DNA of 64,000 nt from Nodosilinea sp. LEGE 07088. Lineage in GTDB: Bacteria > Cyanobacteriota > Cyanobacteriia > Phormidesmidales > Phormidesmidaceae. Positions 50,900 to 58,544 of the stretch are shown piece after piece. The position numbers and the translations under genes were made by a program. The DNA lies in the NCBI RefSeq assembly GCF_015207395.1, contig NZ_JADEWX010000001.1, forward strand, positions 93,397-157,396. The letters run 5' to 3'. The notes beneath the pieces are model-generated. The model was not told the DNA's origin. It ran no database searches and saw only the letters and a program-made list of their open reading frames with translations. Every line of letters begins with the position of its first letter. Positions within the stretch are counted from its first letter, which is position 1.

Positions 50900-53707
50900 C
50901 TAAAACAACCCCATCTGGCCTTCTTCTAGCGGTAGCTCTGGCTGTACGTAGAGCACCTTCGCCTGAATCTCATCCATCGCCAGCCACAGGTCGGCCAGCG
51001 CTTTCTCTTCCACCATGCGTTTGCGCTCGTCGCCGATGTGGGGGATCGCCTTCAGGGCCACTTCCCAGGCGCGCATGAAGAGATCGTTGCTGAGTAGGCC
51101 GGTGGTTTTGAGGAAGCGGCGGACGGGGTCGATGCTTTGTTCTTCGAGGTAGAGGGCGATGATGGCGTGGAGGCCATCGACTAGGGCGATCGCGGTAAAC
51201 TCGTCGGGGTTGGTGGAGAAAGCGCGTTTTTTGAGGCGCTGTTGGGGGGTGAGCAGTTTGCAGGTGCCGCTGGCGGAGTCGATCAGTTTGTGGGTTTTGG
51301 CGAGGTCGCTGACGTTGAAGCCGCCGACAGCGAGGGCGAGCTGTCGCGCTTCATCGAAGGGGAACTCGCGGGCGCGGAAGGCATCCCAGGCGAGGATGTA
51401 CCACTGGGTGAGGGGGTCGAACCCGGCGGTGTCGGCTTCGAGCAGTTTGCGGAAGCGGTAGTTGGCGATCGCCTTGCGAGCTTCCCCAAAGGCGACTTCG
51501 GGCCGCATTTCCACGCCGGAACTGTCGAGCACGGGCCAGGCGCGGCTAAAGACGTTGAGGGCGGGGCCAAAGGCGCTGAGGTAGAGGTCGATGCCGCCGA
51601 TGTCGTTGGCTTCAAATTCGGGGGCGCGTTGCTCGACGAGGTTGGCGAGTTCGGGGCGCAGGTCATCCCACCAGGCGGAACCGGCGTTGGGGTCACGCTT
51701 GCGGCAGACGAGGAGCACGGTGCTGGAGACGGAGTTTTTCTGCGCCTGGTGCAGGTTTTGCGGGTTCTCGGTGCTGACGGCCCAACTGGCGGTGATTTCA
51801 AAGCCTGCGTCGATGAGGGATTTGGCGAGTACGTCCCAGGCACCGGAGTCTTTGTGGTTGAACTGGACGGTCATGACGCCGTCGTCGCGGAGGACGCGGA
51901 AGTATTCGGCAAAGGCAAGGGCCATTTTGGCTTCGTAATCGCGCCTAGCCAACTGTTCAGGAGAATCGCCCATTCCTCTAAAACGGCCAGGATTGGCAAT
52001 CGCTTCACGGTCTTTATCTGTCAGTTCTAAGGAAAATAGATCTGGCAAGACTGAAATCAAGTTTTTTCTAAACCAAACATAGAAAAAGTCAGAAAGCTCT
52101 GCGTAACGAATAGAGTCATAATACGCAGGATCTGTGACAACAGCAAAAACTGATTTACTGGGAATGCTGTGTAGATCATCAGCAGAGTAAGCTTGAACTG
52201 AAATAGGTTTTCTTGCTTGCTCTAGAAAATCCCCCAAGAGCCCAGCTTGGCTTCCCAAATATGAACAGAGCTTTGGATAGTCAGAAACAACTGTTTCTGC
52301 ACTCCATCTGTAAAGCCTACTAGCCCCATTGATTTCTGGATAATTCCACATCAGACTAAATGAATGTTGCCCTGACGCAGCTTGTGGGACACCAACTGAA
52401 GATTGCCAATGTGAAAGTTTTGAGTTTTTGTCAATACTTCTACTGCATACCAAAGATAAATAAATCAGTATGGCTTCAGTCGTACTTGGGTCGTAGCTTT
52501 CTTGAAGAAGTATCCGGGCTTCTGAAATTACTTCTACATAAGCAGCTAGGGTTAGCAACTGCCGGTAGTTAAACATCTGCTTCCAGAAGTAGATTCCATA
52601 GAGGTACATGTCAGGACCTCTGTGAGTATTGGAAGGTATTTCCTGAAAAGGCAAAAACTCAGAGATCCGATGCTCTTCTTTTGAGTATACTTTTTTTGCT
52701 TTGGCAGCCCCTTGTAGATCTAACTCTGTAGGCACTCTGATTTCAACGACTCCTCCTTTTTTACGATATGCAACAGCGTATAATCTGTCTCCAAGTTTTT
52801 GGGATACAGCAAATTCTTTAATATAGTCGTCTTCCAATATGCTGTCGCAATGTAAGCATTTTGCAACTCCTCTGGAAAGAGTTGCAGAATCATCCGGATT
52901 ATATTCTTCTTCGAGCAGCTGAATGGTTTTTCCTTTACCCTTACTGCCCTTAATTAGATGAAAGTCAACGTCCTTAGTTAAAGCAACCGAGACTGGTTTT
53001 ACAGAGCACCATCTATTCCAGTTCTGTTTCTCAGGGCGATTATAGACCCACCAGTTTGGACTTAACGGCACGACTCCCTGACAATTGGGACATTGAAGCG
53101 TGTGTACCCAAAGATAGTAGAGCGTTTCCTCCCCCTCCTGCGACGGAAAAAACTCCGCTAGCCGCTTTTCCGCCTCATCGCCAACCCACTTCACCCACTT
53201 ATCAATCTCATGCTGCAAATCTGGCCCAAACTTTAGCGGATACTCCATCGCCGCCTTCATCGTCACCACCGCCACCGGGTTCAAGTCGCTCGCCAGCACA
53301 TTCAACCCATACCGCACCGCCTCAAACGGAATGCTGCCACCCCCCGCAAAGGCATCTAGCACCGTCGGCGTGCGCGTGCCCCAGGTCTGCTCACACAGGT
53401 CATGCACCTGCTTAATCCGCTCCGGGCTGGGCGGCGTTTTATATAGCTTCGTCGTGCTGTCTGGGTGCCCCGCCACCCGCCGGTTTAGCCCCAGCAGATA
53501 CTCAAACTCCTCCATCGTCACCGTGTCCGGCAGCAGCGAGCCCAACACACTCGCCCGACTAAACGACAGCGGCTTGCGCGAATACCACCGATGCAGCCCC
53601 TTAAACGGGTTGCCCCCATGCTCGTAATACACCTGCTTATTCAGCAGCGTCACCGGAAAAATCTTCTCGATGAACACAGCAGGGCGCGTGGGCTTGGGGT
53701 CGGTCAT
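50900..53707 (-). CDS. DUF1156 DNA methylase, anti-phage-associated
   Basis: A 935-residue methyltransferase. The DUF1156 start (FIEKIFPVTLLNKQVYYE, then LHRWYSRKPLSFSRA) is followed by the SAM motif VLDAFAGGGSIPFEA (116-130) and a catalytic DPAYYDSIRY near 530 in place of DPPY. Two Cys pairs (C206/C209 and C284/C287) form a zinc ribbon. The long middle is probably the target-recognition part. With the PLD-SNF2 helicase and DUF499 ATPase it forms a known anti-phage gene association. Its ends are GC-rich (a sampled line is 67 percent) but bases about 51950-53050 are near 40 percent, so the recognition region looks swapped in. Confidence 0.88.
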   Translation of the reverse strand: MTDPKPTRPAVFIEKIFPVTLLNKQVYYEHGGNPFKGLHRWYSRKPLSFSRASVLGSLLPDTVTMEEFEYLLGLNRRVAGHPDSTTKLYKTPPSPERIKQVHDLCEQTWGTRTPTVLDAFAGGGSIPFEAVRYGLNVLASDLNPVAVVTMKAAMEYPLKFGPDLQHEIDKWVKWVGDEAEKRLAEFFPSQEGEETLYYLWVHTLQCPNCQGVVPLSPNWWVYNRPEKQNWNRWCSVKPVSVALTKDVDFHLIKGSKGKGKTIQLLEEEYNPDDSATLSRGVAKCLHCDSILEDDYIKEFAVSQKLGDRLYAVAYRKKGGVVEIRVPTELDLQGAAKAKKVYSKEEHRISEFLPFQEIPSNTHRGPDMYLYGIYFWKQMFNYRQLLTLAAYVEVISEARILLQESYDPSTTEAILIYLSLVCSRSIDKNSKLSHWQSSVGVPQAASGQHSFSLMWNYPEINGASRLYRWSAETVVSDYPKLCSYLGSQAGLLGDFLEQARKPISVQAYSADDLHSIPSKSVFAVVTDPAYYDSIRYAELSDFFYVWFRKNLISVLPDLFSLELTDKDREAIANPGRFRGMGDSPEQLARRDYEAKMALAFAEYFRVLRDDGVMTVQFNHKDSGAWDVLAKSLIDAGFEITASWAVSTENPQNLHQAQKNSVSSTVLLVCRKRDPNAGSAWWDDLRPELANLVEQRAPEFEANDIGGIDLYLSAFGPALNVFSRAWPVLDSSGVEMRPEVAFGEARKAIANYRFRKLLEADTAGFDPLTQWYILAWDAFRAREFPFDEARQLALAVGGFNVSDLAKTHKLIDSASGTCKLLTPQQRLKKRAFSTNPDEFTAIALVDGLHAIIALYLEEQSIDPVRRFLKTTGLLSNDLFMRAWEVALKAIPHIGDERKRMVEEKALADLWLAMDEIQAKVLYVQPELPLEEGQMGLF

Positions 53708-53748
53708 GGTGAGTCAAAGTTAGGGGCAAGGGGAGACGCGGGGAGCCT

Positions 53749-54360
53749 CTACAGCACTAATAAGTTACCCGTCTCATTTCGGAGGCGATCAACTTCTGCC
53801 TGTAATCTCTGGATGATGGCGGATTGATCCGCGAGTTTGAACGCTTCTGTGACAGAAAATTCACACTCGACAGCGTTGTTGATGCGGCGATAGATCGTAT
53901 TGAAATCAGTGGACTGTTGAATTAGCTGAATCACGAGCTGCTCTAAACAAATGATTCGGTGCTGGAGGCGAGCTAAAGTCGTTGTCATTCCTGAGTTAGC
54001 AAGCGCTCTTAGACATCGCTTATCAGCTGTCACAATAAAGAATTCTGATTCCTCTTCAGTCGCAGAGAGAAGTAATGCCTCTCCTTGATCAATCCCCATA
54101 ACGCCTAGCAACTGCTGATATTCCAGACTTGTCGGACTGACAGAAGCTTTGTCAGATTTATCAGTAACCTGGCAAGCTCTGGTACAAATTTCCTGATTAT
54201 ATTGAGCCTGAATATTTGGAGCACGCCTGATATAGCCAGAGGCCGTTGGTAGCACTCGGATCGATGGATCAGTAACGCCCCACGCTTTCATCGTTTTCCA
54301 GAAAAGATTGTAGGCCGACAGCTTGATGATGATGTCGTTATCCAAAAAGTAAACGACCAA
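53749..54360 (-). CDS. PIN-like domain protein
   Basis: A 203-residue protein whose start VVYFLDNDIIIKL (D7, D9) and mid-section GIDQGEALLLSATEE, then FIVTADKRCLRAL, place acidic residues as in PIN-fold nucleases. The C-terminal 60 residues are helical with a short coiled coil (IIQRLQAEVDRLRNE). It is 4 bp downstream of the ImmA/IrrE-type metallopeptidase gene, and the two form a repeatedly seen pair type in cyanobacterial accessory DNA. Candidate toxin or nuclease effector; the PIN call is by motif spacing only. Confidence 0.65.
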   Translation of the reverse strand: MVVYFLDNDIIIKLSAYNLFWKTMKAWGVTDPSIRVLPTASGYIRRAPNIQAQYNQEICTRACQVTDKSDKASVSPTSLEYQQLLGVMGIDQGEALLLSATEEESEFFIVTADKRCLRALANSGMTTTLARLQHRIICLEQLVIQLIQQSTDFNTIYRRINNAVECEFSVTEAFKLADQSAIIQRLQAEVDRLRNETGNLLVL

Positions 54361-54364
54361 TCGA

Positions 54365-55372
54365 CTATGCCCCTATCACCAACCGCAAATATTCTTGGCT
54401 ATCTCGATCTAGTCTTTCCCAGTCAAGGTTGTGAATCAGATGTTGGTTGATCGTATTGGGTGCTTTTTGAATTGGCTCAAAGGTTTTCAGGGCTTTCCCT
54501 GCAATGCCCCATTCTTCTTTGATATCTCGTTTCCAGCCGTAATTGAGGCAAACTATTCCGGGGTCAACGTTATCCCGCCGAGAAAAACGCCGAGCAGTTG
54601 TCACTAAAACATTGGGGTATAACCGGGCTCTCCACTCGTAATTGTTGGGATTTCCTAAGAGGAGAGTGGCAGCGATCGCGTTAGCCTCCAATTCTTCGGG
54701 ATCTTGCTCTTCCTGAGTAATGGACTCATCCACATAGAACTGTTCCTGAACATGGCCCGCTAGGATATGGCCAAGCTCATGAGCCAAAATAAACGCTAAC
54801 CATGCCGCAGCCTTGCGGGCGCAGCAAATCACAATAACGAGCCGCCCATTAAAACTGGCAACCATACCATCAATTTTCTTAGTGCCTTGTGGCGGCGAGA
54901 AATGGACTACTGGGATACCATGCTGCCAACACAGAGCCAAAAGGCTATCGAGATTAACCCAGCAGCCACGTGCCAAGATGCCCTGGCGTAATGCAGCCGC
55001 ATCTTTCCGAAGCTCATGGTAAGAGGGCAAAACAGCGTAACTCACCAATTCCGCCACTCGGCTAGCCAGCCCTTGAACAACCTCAAGGCTCTGTTTGCTG
55101 GTGTCCTGTCGTTTCTTAAACTTAGCTTGGGCTTGCCCCTTAAATGCGATTTCCGCTTCAGGGGAAAAGACAGAGGCGATGTCTAAACCTAAGCGCTTGG
55201 CAATGTAGCCCGCTGCCTCGGCAACCACGGTAGGGTCATCCTCCAGATCAGCATCCCACCAGGTGGGGAGGGCGCGATCGCGCACGTATTTAGCCTGGAG
55301 CCCTTTCTCTTCCAGGCGCTCCAGCAGGTTGGCCATACTTAGTTGTGTGTAGCCCACCACCTGAGTAGTCAC
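54365..55372 (-). CDS. ImmA/IrrE-family metallopeptidase
   Basis: A 335-residue protein. The zinc-protease motif LAHELGHILAGH has H198, E199 and H202; a downstream glutamate in EELEANAIAATLLL completes the site. The N-terminal 130 residues are helical, with Trp/Asp-rich WWDADLEDDP, and lack a clear helix-turn-helix. ImmA/IrrE proteases usually cleave a repressor or antitoxin when activated. Here the partner is the PIN-like protein 4 bp downstream. The protease is likely; its substrate is inferred. Confidence 0.82.
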   Translation of the reverse strand: MTTQVVGYTQLSMANLLERLEEKGLQAKYVRDRALPTWWDADLEDDPTVVAEAAGYIAKRLGLDIASVFSPEAEIAFKGQAQAKFKKRQDTSKQSLEVVQGLASRVAELVSYAVLPSYHELRKDAAALRQGILARGCWVNLDSLLALCWQHGIPVVHFSPPQGTKKIDGMVASFNGRLVIVICCARKAAAWLAFILAHELGHILAGHVQEQFYVDESITQEEQDPEELEANAIAATLLLGNPNNYEWRARLYPNVLVTTARRFSRRDNVDPGIVCLNYGWKRDIKEEWGIAGKALKTFEPIQKAPNTINQHLIHNLDWERLDRDSQEYLRLVIGA

Positions 55373-55446
55373 GATTTAATACGTATGTACGCCAAACTTA
55401 GTACCTCATATTAATCTATCGTGTCATATCCGTCTTCCTCTATGTC

Positions 55447-55932
55447 ATGGCTTGGCTAAACCTTGATAATCTCTGGGCCTCCAAGACTGCCCTGATGCGA
55501 CTGGTTGAACGCTACGACCTGTCGGGTTATCGCACCAGCCATCTAGAGATTCAAAAGCTGGCCTATTTGCTCAAAGTGGCCGGTGAGCCAGGGTTGCAGG
55601 GGTTAACCTACCGCCGCTCACACTACGGCCCCTATGCCTATAACCTGAGCCACGCCCTAGGCGGTATGGAGGTCGGTAATGGTTGTGATCAAGGCAGCGA
55701 TCGTCCCTTTGAGCGCGTCAGCCAGCTAATCGAAGGGTTTGAAACCCCCTACGGCATTGAAATGCTGGCAACCCTCCACTGGGTGGCTCAGGAAGACCCT
55801 CAAGCTGCTGTTGATTACGAGGTGGCTATTGAGCGGGTGCAGGAATGGAGCGATCGTAAGAAGAACCTCTTTAAGCCCCAGCATCTTGCAATGGCCTGGA
55901 ACCACCTCAAAGCCCAAGGTTGGTTTGGCTAG
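55447..55932 (+). CDS. Stand-alone DarG C-terminal domain
   Basis: A 161-residue protein resembling the C-terminal half of DarG antitoxins: SHLEIQKLAYLLKVAGEP, YRRSHYGPYAYNLSHAL, IEMLATLHWVAQEDP, then WSDRKKNLFKPQHLAMAWNHL and a WFG end. Full DarG has an N-terminal macrodomain that removes ADP-ribose from DNA; that part is absent, and no DarT toxin gene is in the window. The plus orientation is opposite to all neighbours. It converges on a macrodomain gene with only 11 bp between stops. It may be a remnant, or a separated DarG half working against an incoming DarT. Confidence 0.75.
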   Translation: MAWLNLDNLWASKTALMRLVERYDLSGYRTSHLEIQKLAYLLKVAGEPGLQGLTYRRSHYGPYAYNLSHALGGMEVGNGCDQGSDRPFERVSQLIEGFETPYGIEMLATLHWVAQEDPQAAVDYEVAIERVQEWSDRKKNLFKPQHLAMAWNHLKAQGWFG

Positions 55933-55943
55933 TGCTCTTGCAT

Positions 55944-56855
55944 TTACAGCGTCGATAACGTTGCCTGATAAACCTGATGGGCCTCGTCGCCAAAGCAGAT
56001 AAACCTGACCTCTTCAACAGAAGTTGAACGGCTGAGAAAAGCGGTTACTTCAGCCATCGCAATGCGTGTGGCCCGCTCTAGCGGGAACCCATAGACACCC
56101 GTACTGATAGCAGGAAATGCCAGGGTACGAATTTCATGGGTGACAGCCAGGGCTAGGCTATTACGGTAACAGCAGGCCAATAGCTCATCTTCACCCTGGT
56201 GCCCACCTTGCCAAACCGGCCCCACGGTGTGAATCACCCATCGGGCAGGCAGATTATATCCCTGCGTAATTTTGGCCTCCCCAGTGGGGCAGCCACCCAG
56301 CGTTCGACATTCTGCCAGCAGTTCAGGTCCAGCCGCCCGGTGGATAGCGCCATCCACACCACCCCCACCCAATAGCGACTCCTTGGCTGCATTGACGATC
56401 CCATCCACCTGCTGGCGGGTAATATCTCCCTGAACGACTCGAATTCGCTGCTGTGAATCTGAACGAAATGCTTCCATTTGCCCCCGAATCGCCGCTAGGC
56501 GCTTCAGGATTGCCAAGATCTGCTCATTCTCAACCATCTGAGCCAGGTGCCCGCTATTGAACCGATCCGCACGAACATGGGTTGTGATCAGTTTCTGTAG
56601 GGTCTCTAAATCTGCTGACTCGATCTGCCTGGGATTCTCAAGATACTTGGCAGCCTCATCTTTCCAGGCAACCCAGTTGAAATCAATCACCAAGTTCTCA
56701 CGGTAAAGCCCCTTGATGAACTGGTTAAACTCTGGAGCATAGATATAGGGATCCATCATGCTCAAATCTGGGCGCACCTCGTACAGACTGCTGGGTGTGC
56801 GCTCAAAAATTGGCATAAAAGCAAGAATGCGATCTAATCCATCGGGGGTGGTCAT
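55944..56855 (-). CDS. DUF6508-macrodomain fusion protein
   Basis: Read from ATG 56855 ([11 protein letters not shown]), 4 bp after the preceding stop; a longer upstream frame overlaps the neighbour and looks non-coding. The 303-residue product has a DUF6508-like N-terminal domain (about 1-120: [39 protein letters not shown]). A macrodomain follows (about 135-303: [47 protein letters not shown]). Macrodomains bind or hydrolyse ADP-ribose. The neighbour is an isolated DarG C-terminal domain, so ADP-ribosylation defence is a plausible theme. The N-terminal domain's function is unknown. Confidence 0.8.
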   Translation of the reverse strand: MTTPDGLDRILAFMPIFERTPSSLYEVRPDLSMMDPYIYAPEFNQFIKGLYRENLVIDFNWVAWKDEAAKYLENPRQIESADLETLQKLITTHVRADRFNSGHLAQMVENEQILAILKRLAAIRGQMEAFRSDSQQRIRVVQGDITRQQVDGIVNAAKESLLGGGGVDGAIHRAAGPELLAECRTLGGCPTGEAKITQGYNLPARWVIHTVGPVWQGGHQGEDELLACCYRNSLALAVTHEIRTLAFPAISTGVYGFPLERATRIAMAEVTAFLSRSTSVEEVRFICFGDEAHQVYQATLSTL

Positions 56856-56859
56856 AGGG

Positions 56860-57243
56860 TTACGCCTCCAGGGTGGCCGGTGACTCAATGATGAACCACT
56901 CGTGATAGAGAATAGCCAGGTAGAAATCTTGGTTGGGGATGCGGTCACACACCGCCATATACCCACTCACAAACCAGTCGTCGCCGTAGGTGGTGTCTTT
57001 CAAAAATAGGGTGAGGGAATTACCATCGGCGCTCCAGATGGTGCGGAGGATGGTGATGTTGTCGTGGTGCGATCGCTCCACAGGAAGCAAAACCGCCCGC
57101 CCCTCAATCATCATAAATTCTGGGTCATACCACTCCAGCACTGAGGCCCAATCCTCCGGCCCCTCATGCTTCTCAATAATGCGATCCCACCGGACAGATT
57201 TGATTACGTCTAAAGACTCTTCAGCCAAATCTGAAAGTTGCAT
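56860..57243 (-). CDS. Hypothetical protein, 127 residues
   Basis: A 127-residue acidic, aromatic-rich protein ([36 protein letters not shown]). The alternating strand pattern from residue 45 on suggests a small beta-rich fold. No family recognised. It ends 4 bp before the DUF6508-macrodomain start and so is probably co-transcribed with it. Confidence 0.6.
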   Translation of the reverse strand: MQLSDLAEESLDVIKSVRWDRIIEKHEGPEDWASVLEWYDPEFMMIEGRAVLLPVERSHHDNITILRTIWSADGNSLTLFLKDTTYGDDWFVSGYMAVCDRIPNQDFYLAILYHEWFIIESPATLEA

Positions 57244-57261
57244 TGGTATTTACCCCCAATC

Positions 57262-57765
57262 TTACTTTTTCCAGTTTAGAACTCGAATATGGTTAAAGTT
57301 GACGGTATCAATCTCTTTACGCTGGAGGGTAGCTGCGAGCTTTAAATCATCTGTGAGCACTAAATAGCTTCCCTGAGCCACCTCCAAAATGCCACAGTCT
57401 GTCAAGCCAAATTTCTGGAATTCTTGTAATTGAACTAACTGCTGACTGGGTTGGTAGATCTCTTCCATTTGGCCAATGACTTGTCGAAAAAACTGAAAAC
57501 ATTTAGAACGCTCCGGCTCCCCCAGTTGATTGGTAAGGCTATTGACTTCAGTCAAGATATTTGGTGTAGTAACCACCTTTTGAAAAGACTTTAGAATTTG
57601 AGCTAGCAAGTCAAAATCTTCGGGAGTGAATTGCTTAGTTCTCTTAAACAACGGAACTCTTTGTCTGTTGACCAAGCCTACGATGTAGAGCAGTAAGATA
57701 TTGGTGTCAACTAAAATCCCTGCTTGCTGATAGCGTACAAATACAGCTCTAACTTCTTCAATCAT
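57262..57765 (-). CDS. PIN-domain toxin candidate
   Basis: A 167-residue PIN-type nuclease candidate. Acidic residues sit in the expected places: D20 in GILVDTNILLLY, E73 in TPNILTEVNSL, D123 in GLTDCGILEVA and D139/D140 in LVLTDDLKLA. It overlaps the preceding 98-residue gene by 4 bp (ATGA), the usual antitoxin-toxin arrangement. It lies between the DUF499 unit and the macrodomain gene. An RNase toxin is inferred from family and context. Confidence 0.75.
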   Translation of the reverse strand: MIEEVRAVFVRYQQAGILVDTNILLLYIVGLVNRQRVPLFKRTKQFTPEDFDLLAQILKSFQKVVTTPNILTEVNSLTNQLGEPERSKCFQFFRQVIGQMEEIYQPSQQLVQLQEFQKFGLTDCGILEVAQGSYLVLTDDLKLAATLQRKEIDTVNFNHIRVLNWKK

Positions 57766-58058
57766 ACATTGCGAATTTTCATGGCCTTCACTTCCCCTGT
57801 CTCCGCATCAATCTTAAACTGCTTGTAATCTCGTTGTTTTTGGCCTTGAATCATAGCAAATGAAGTATCTACAGGTCGTGCAAACCCTAAAGTAATAAAC
57901 CAGAACTTTTCATCCTCTGATAGTTCAACTTCCTCAAGGCGAATATCAATAATTTCAGCACCAATTTGGGGGGCAAGACTTTGTAAGAAACTGGTTGCGT
58001 TTTGAGCAGCTGTCTGAACATCGACTGTTGAAATTGCTGGGCTATTAGCTTTTGCCAT
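57762..58058 (-). CDS. Partner of the PIN protein (antitoxin candidate)
   Basis: A 98-residue protein with an N-terminal helix (VDVQTAAQNATSFLQSLAP) and a strand-rich remainder (AEIIDIRLEEVELSEDEKFWFITLGF, YKQFKIDAETGEVKAMKI). No ribbon-helix-helix or AbrB motif is clear, so it is not a standard DNA-binding antitoxin. The 4-bp overlap with the PIN gene makes it the likely cognate partner. Confidence 0.6.
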   Translation of the reverse strand: MAKANSPAISTVDVQTAAQNATSFLQSLAPQIGAEIIDIRLEEVELSEDEKFWFITLGFARPVDTSFAMIQGQKQRDYKQFKIDAETGEVKAMKIRNV

Positions 58059-58075
58059 ACTTACCTCCTACTACA

Positions 58076-58504
58076 TCAGTCTCCTAGTAAAACCCGCATG
58101 GCCTTCAGGGCCGGACGCTTCTTCCCATTACTCACTTTACCAAACCAGTAATGGGCCTCCTCGTTACTCATGGCCGCAATACCCTCCGTCACATTGGCAA
58201 TTCGCTCCGGCTTCGACAACGGCTGCAACGCCTGAAACAACAGCGCCAGATTCACCCCCGAGGCCTCACTGAGTACATAGGGAGCCTGCCGCTTGTAGCT
58301 CAGGGTCTTGGGGTCATAGTTATTCGCCTTCAGCGCTTGGTAAATCGCCTGCCGAGCCTGCACCAGCGGCTTACCCTTCAGCCGCCCCACCCGCTTGGCC
58401 GCAGGACGCTTCTTTTCCCCCGCCTTTTTGTAGGCACACTGGTACAGCTCCAGAGCAAAGTCATTATTGCTCAGGGGGACAACTCGAAGCTGGAACTCTT
58501 GCAT
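58076..58504 (-). CDS. Small partner of the DUF499 ATPase, unknown
   Basis: A 142-residue basic protein. The start LRVVPLSNNDFALELYQCAYKK is followed by a lysine/arginine-rich segment (KKRPAAKRVGRLKGKP), a helical middle and an end EEAHYWFGKVSNGKKRPALKAMRVLLGD. It lies 41 bp downstream of the DUF499 gene on the same strand. Such small genes commonly follow DUF499 ATPases in defence loci. The basic surface suggests nucleic acid binding; no activity is known. Confidence 0.65.
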   Translation of the reverse strand: MQEFQLRVVPLSNNDFALELYQCAYKKAGEKKRPAAKRVGRLKGKPLVQARQAIYQALKANNYDPKTLSYKRQAPYVLSEASGVNLALLFQALQPLSKPERIANVTEGIAAMSNEEAHYWFGKVSNGKKRPALKAMRVLLGD

Positions 58505-58544
58505 GGTGTCGCGAATCCCACAAACCGGGAAGAAGACGTCAGGT

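Noticed and set aside
51242..52030. Plus-strand frame of 262 codons opposite the DUF1156 methylase
   Set aside because: Gly/Ala/Glu/Val-rich low-complexity translation, antisense to the conserved C-terminal methylase region, without ribosome site or known family.
56856..56966. Upstream extension of the macrodomain protein by 37 residues
   Set aside because: It overlaps the 3' end of the preceding gene and has no domain-like sequence; the ATG at 56855 right after that stop is a better start.
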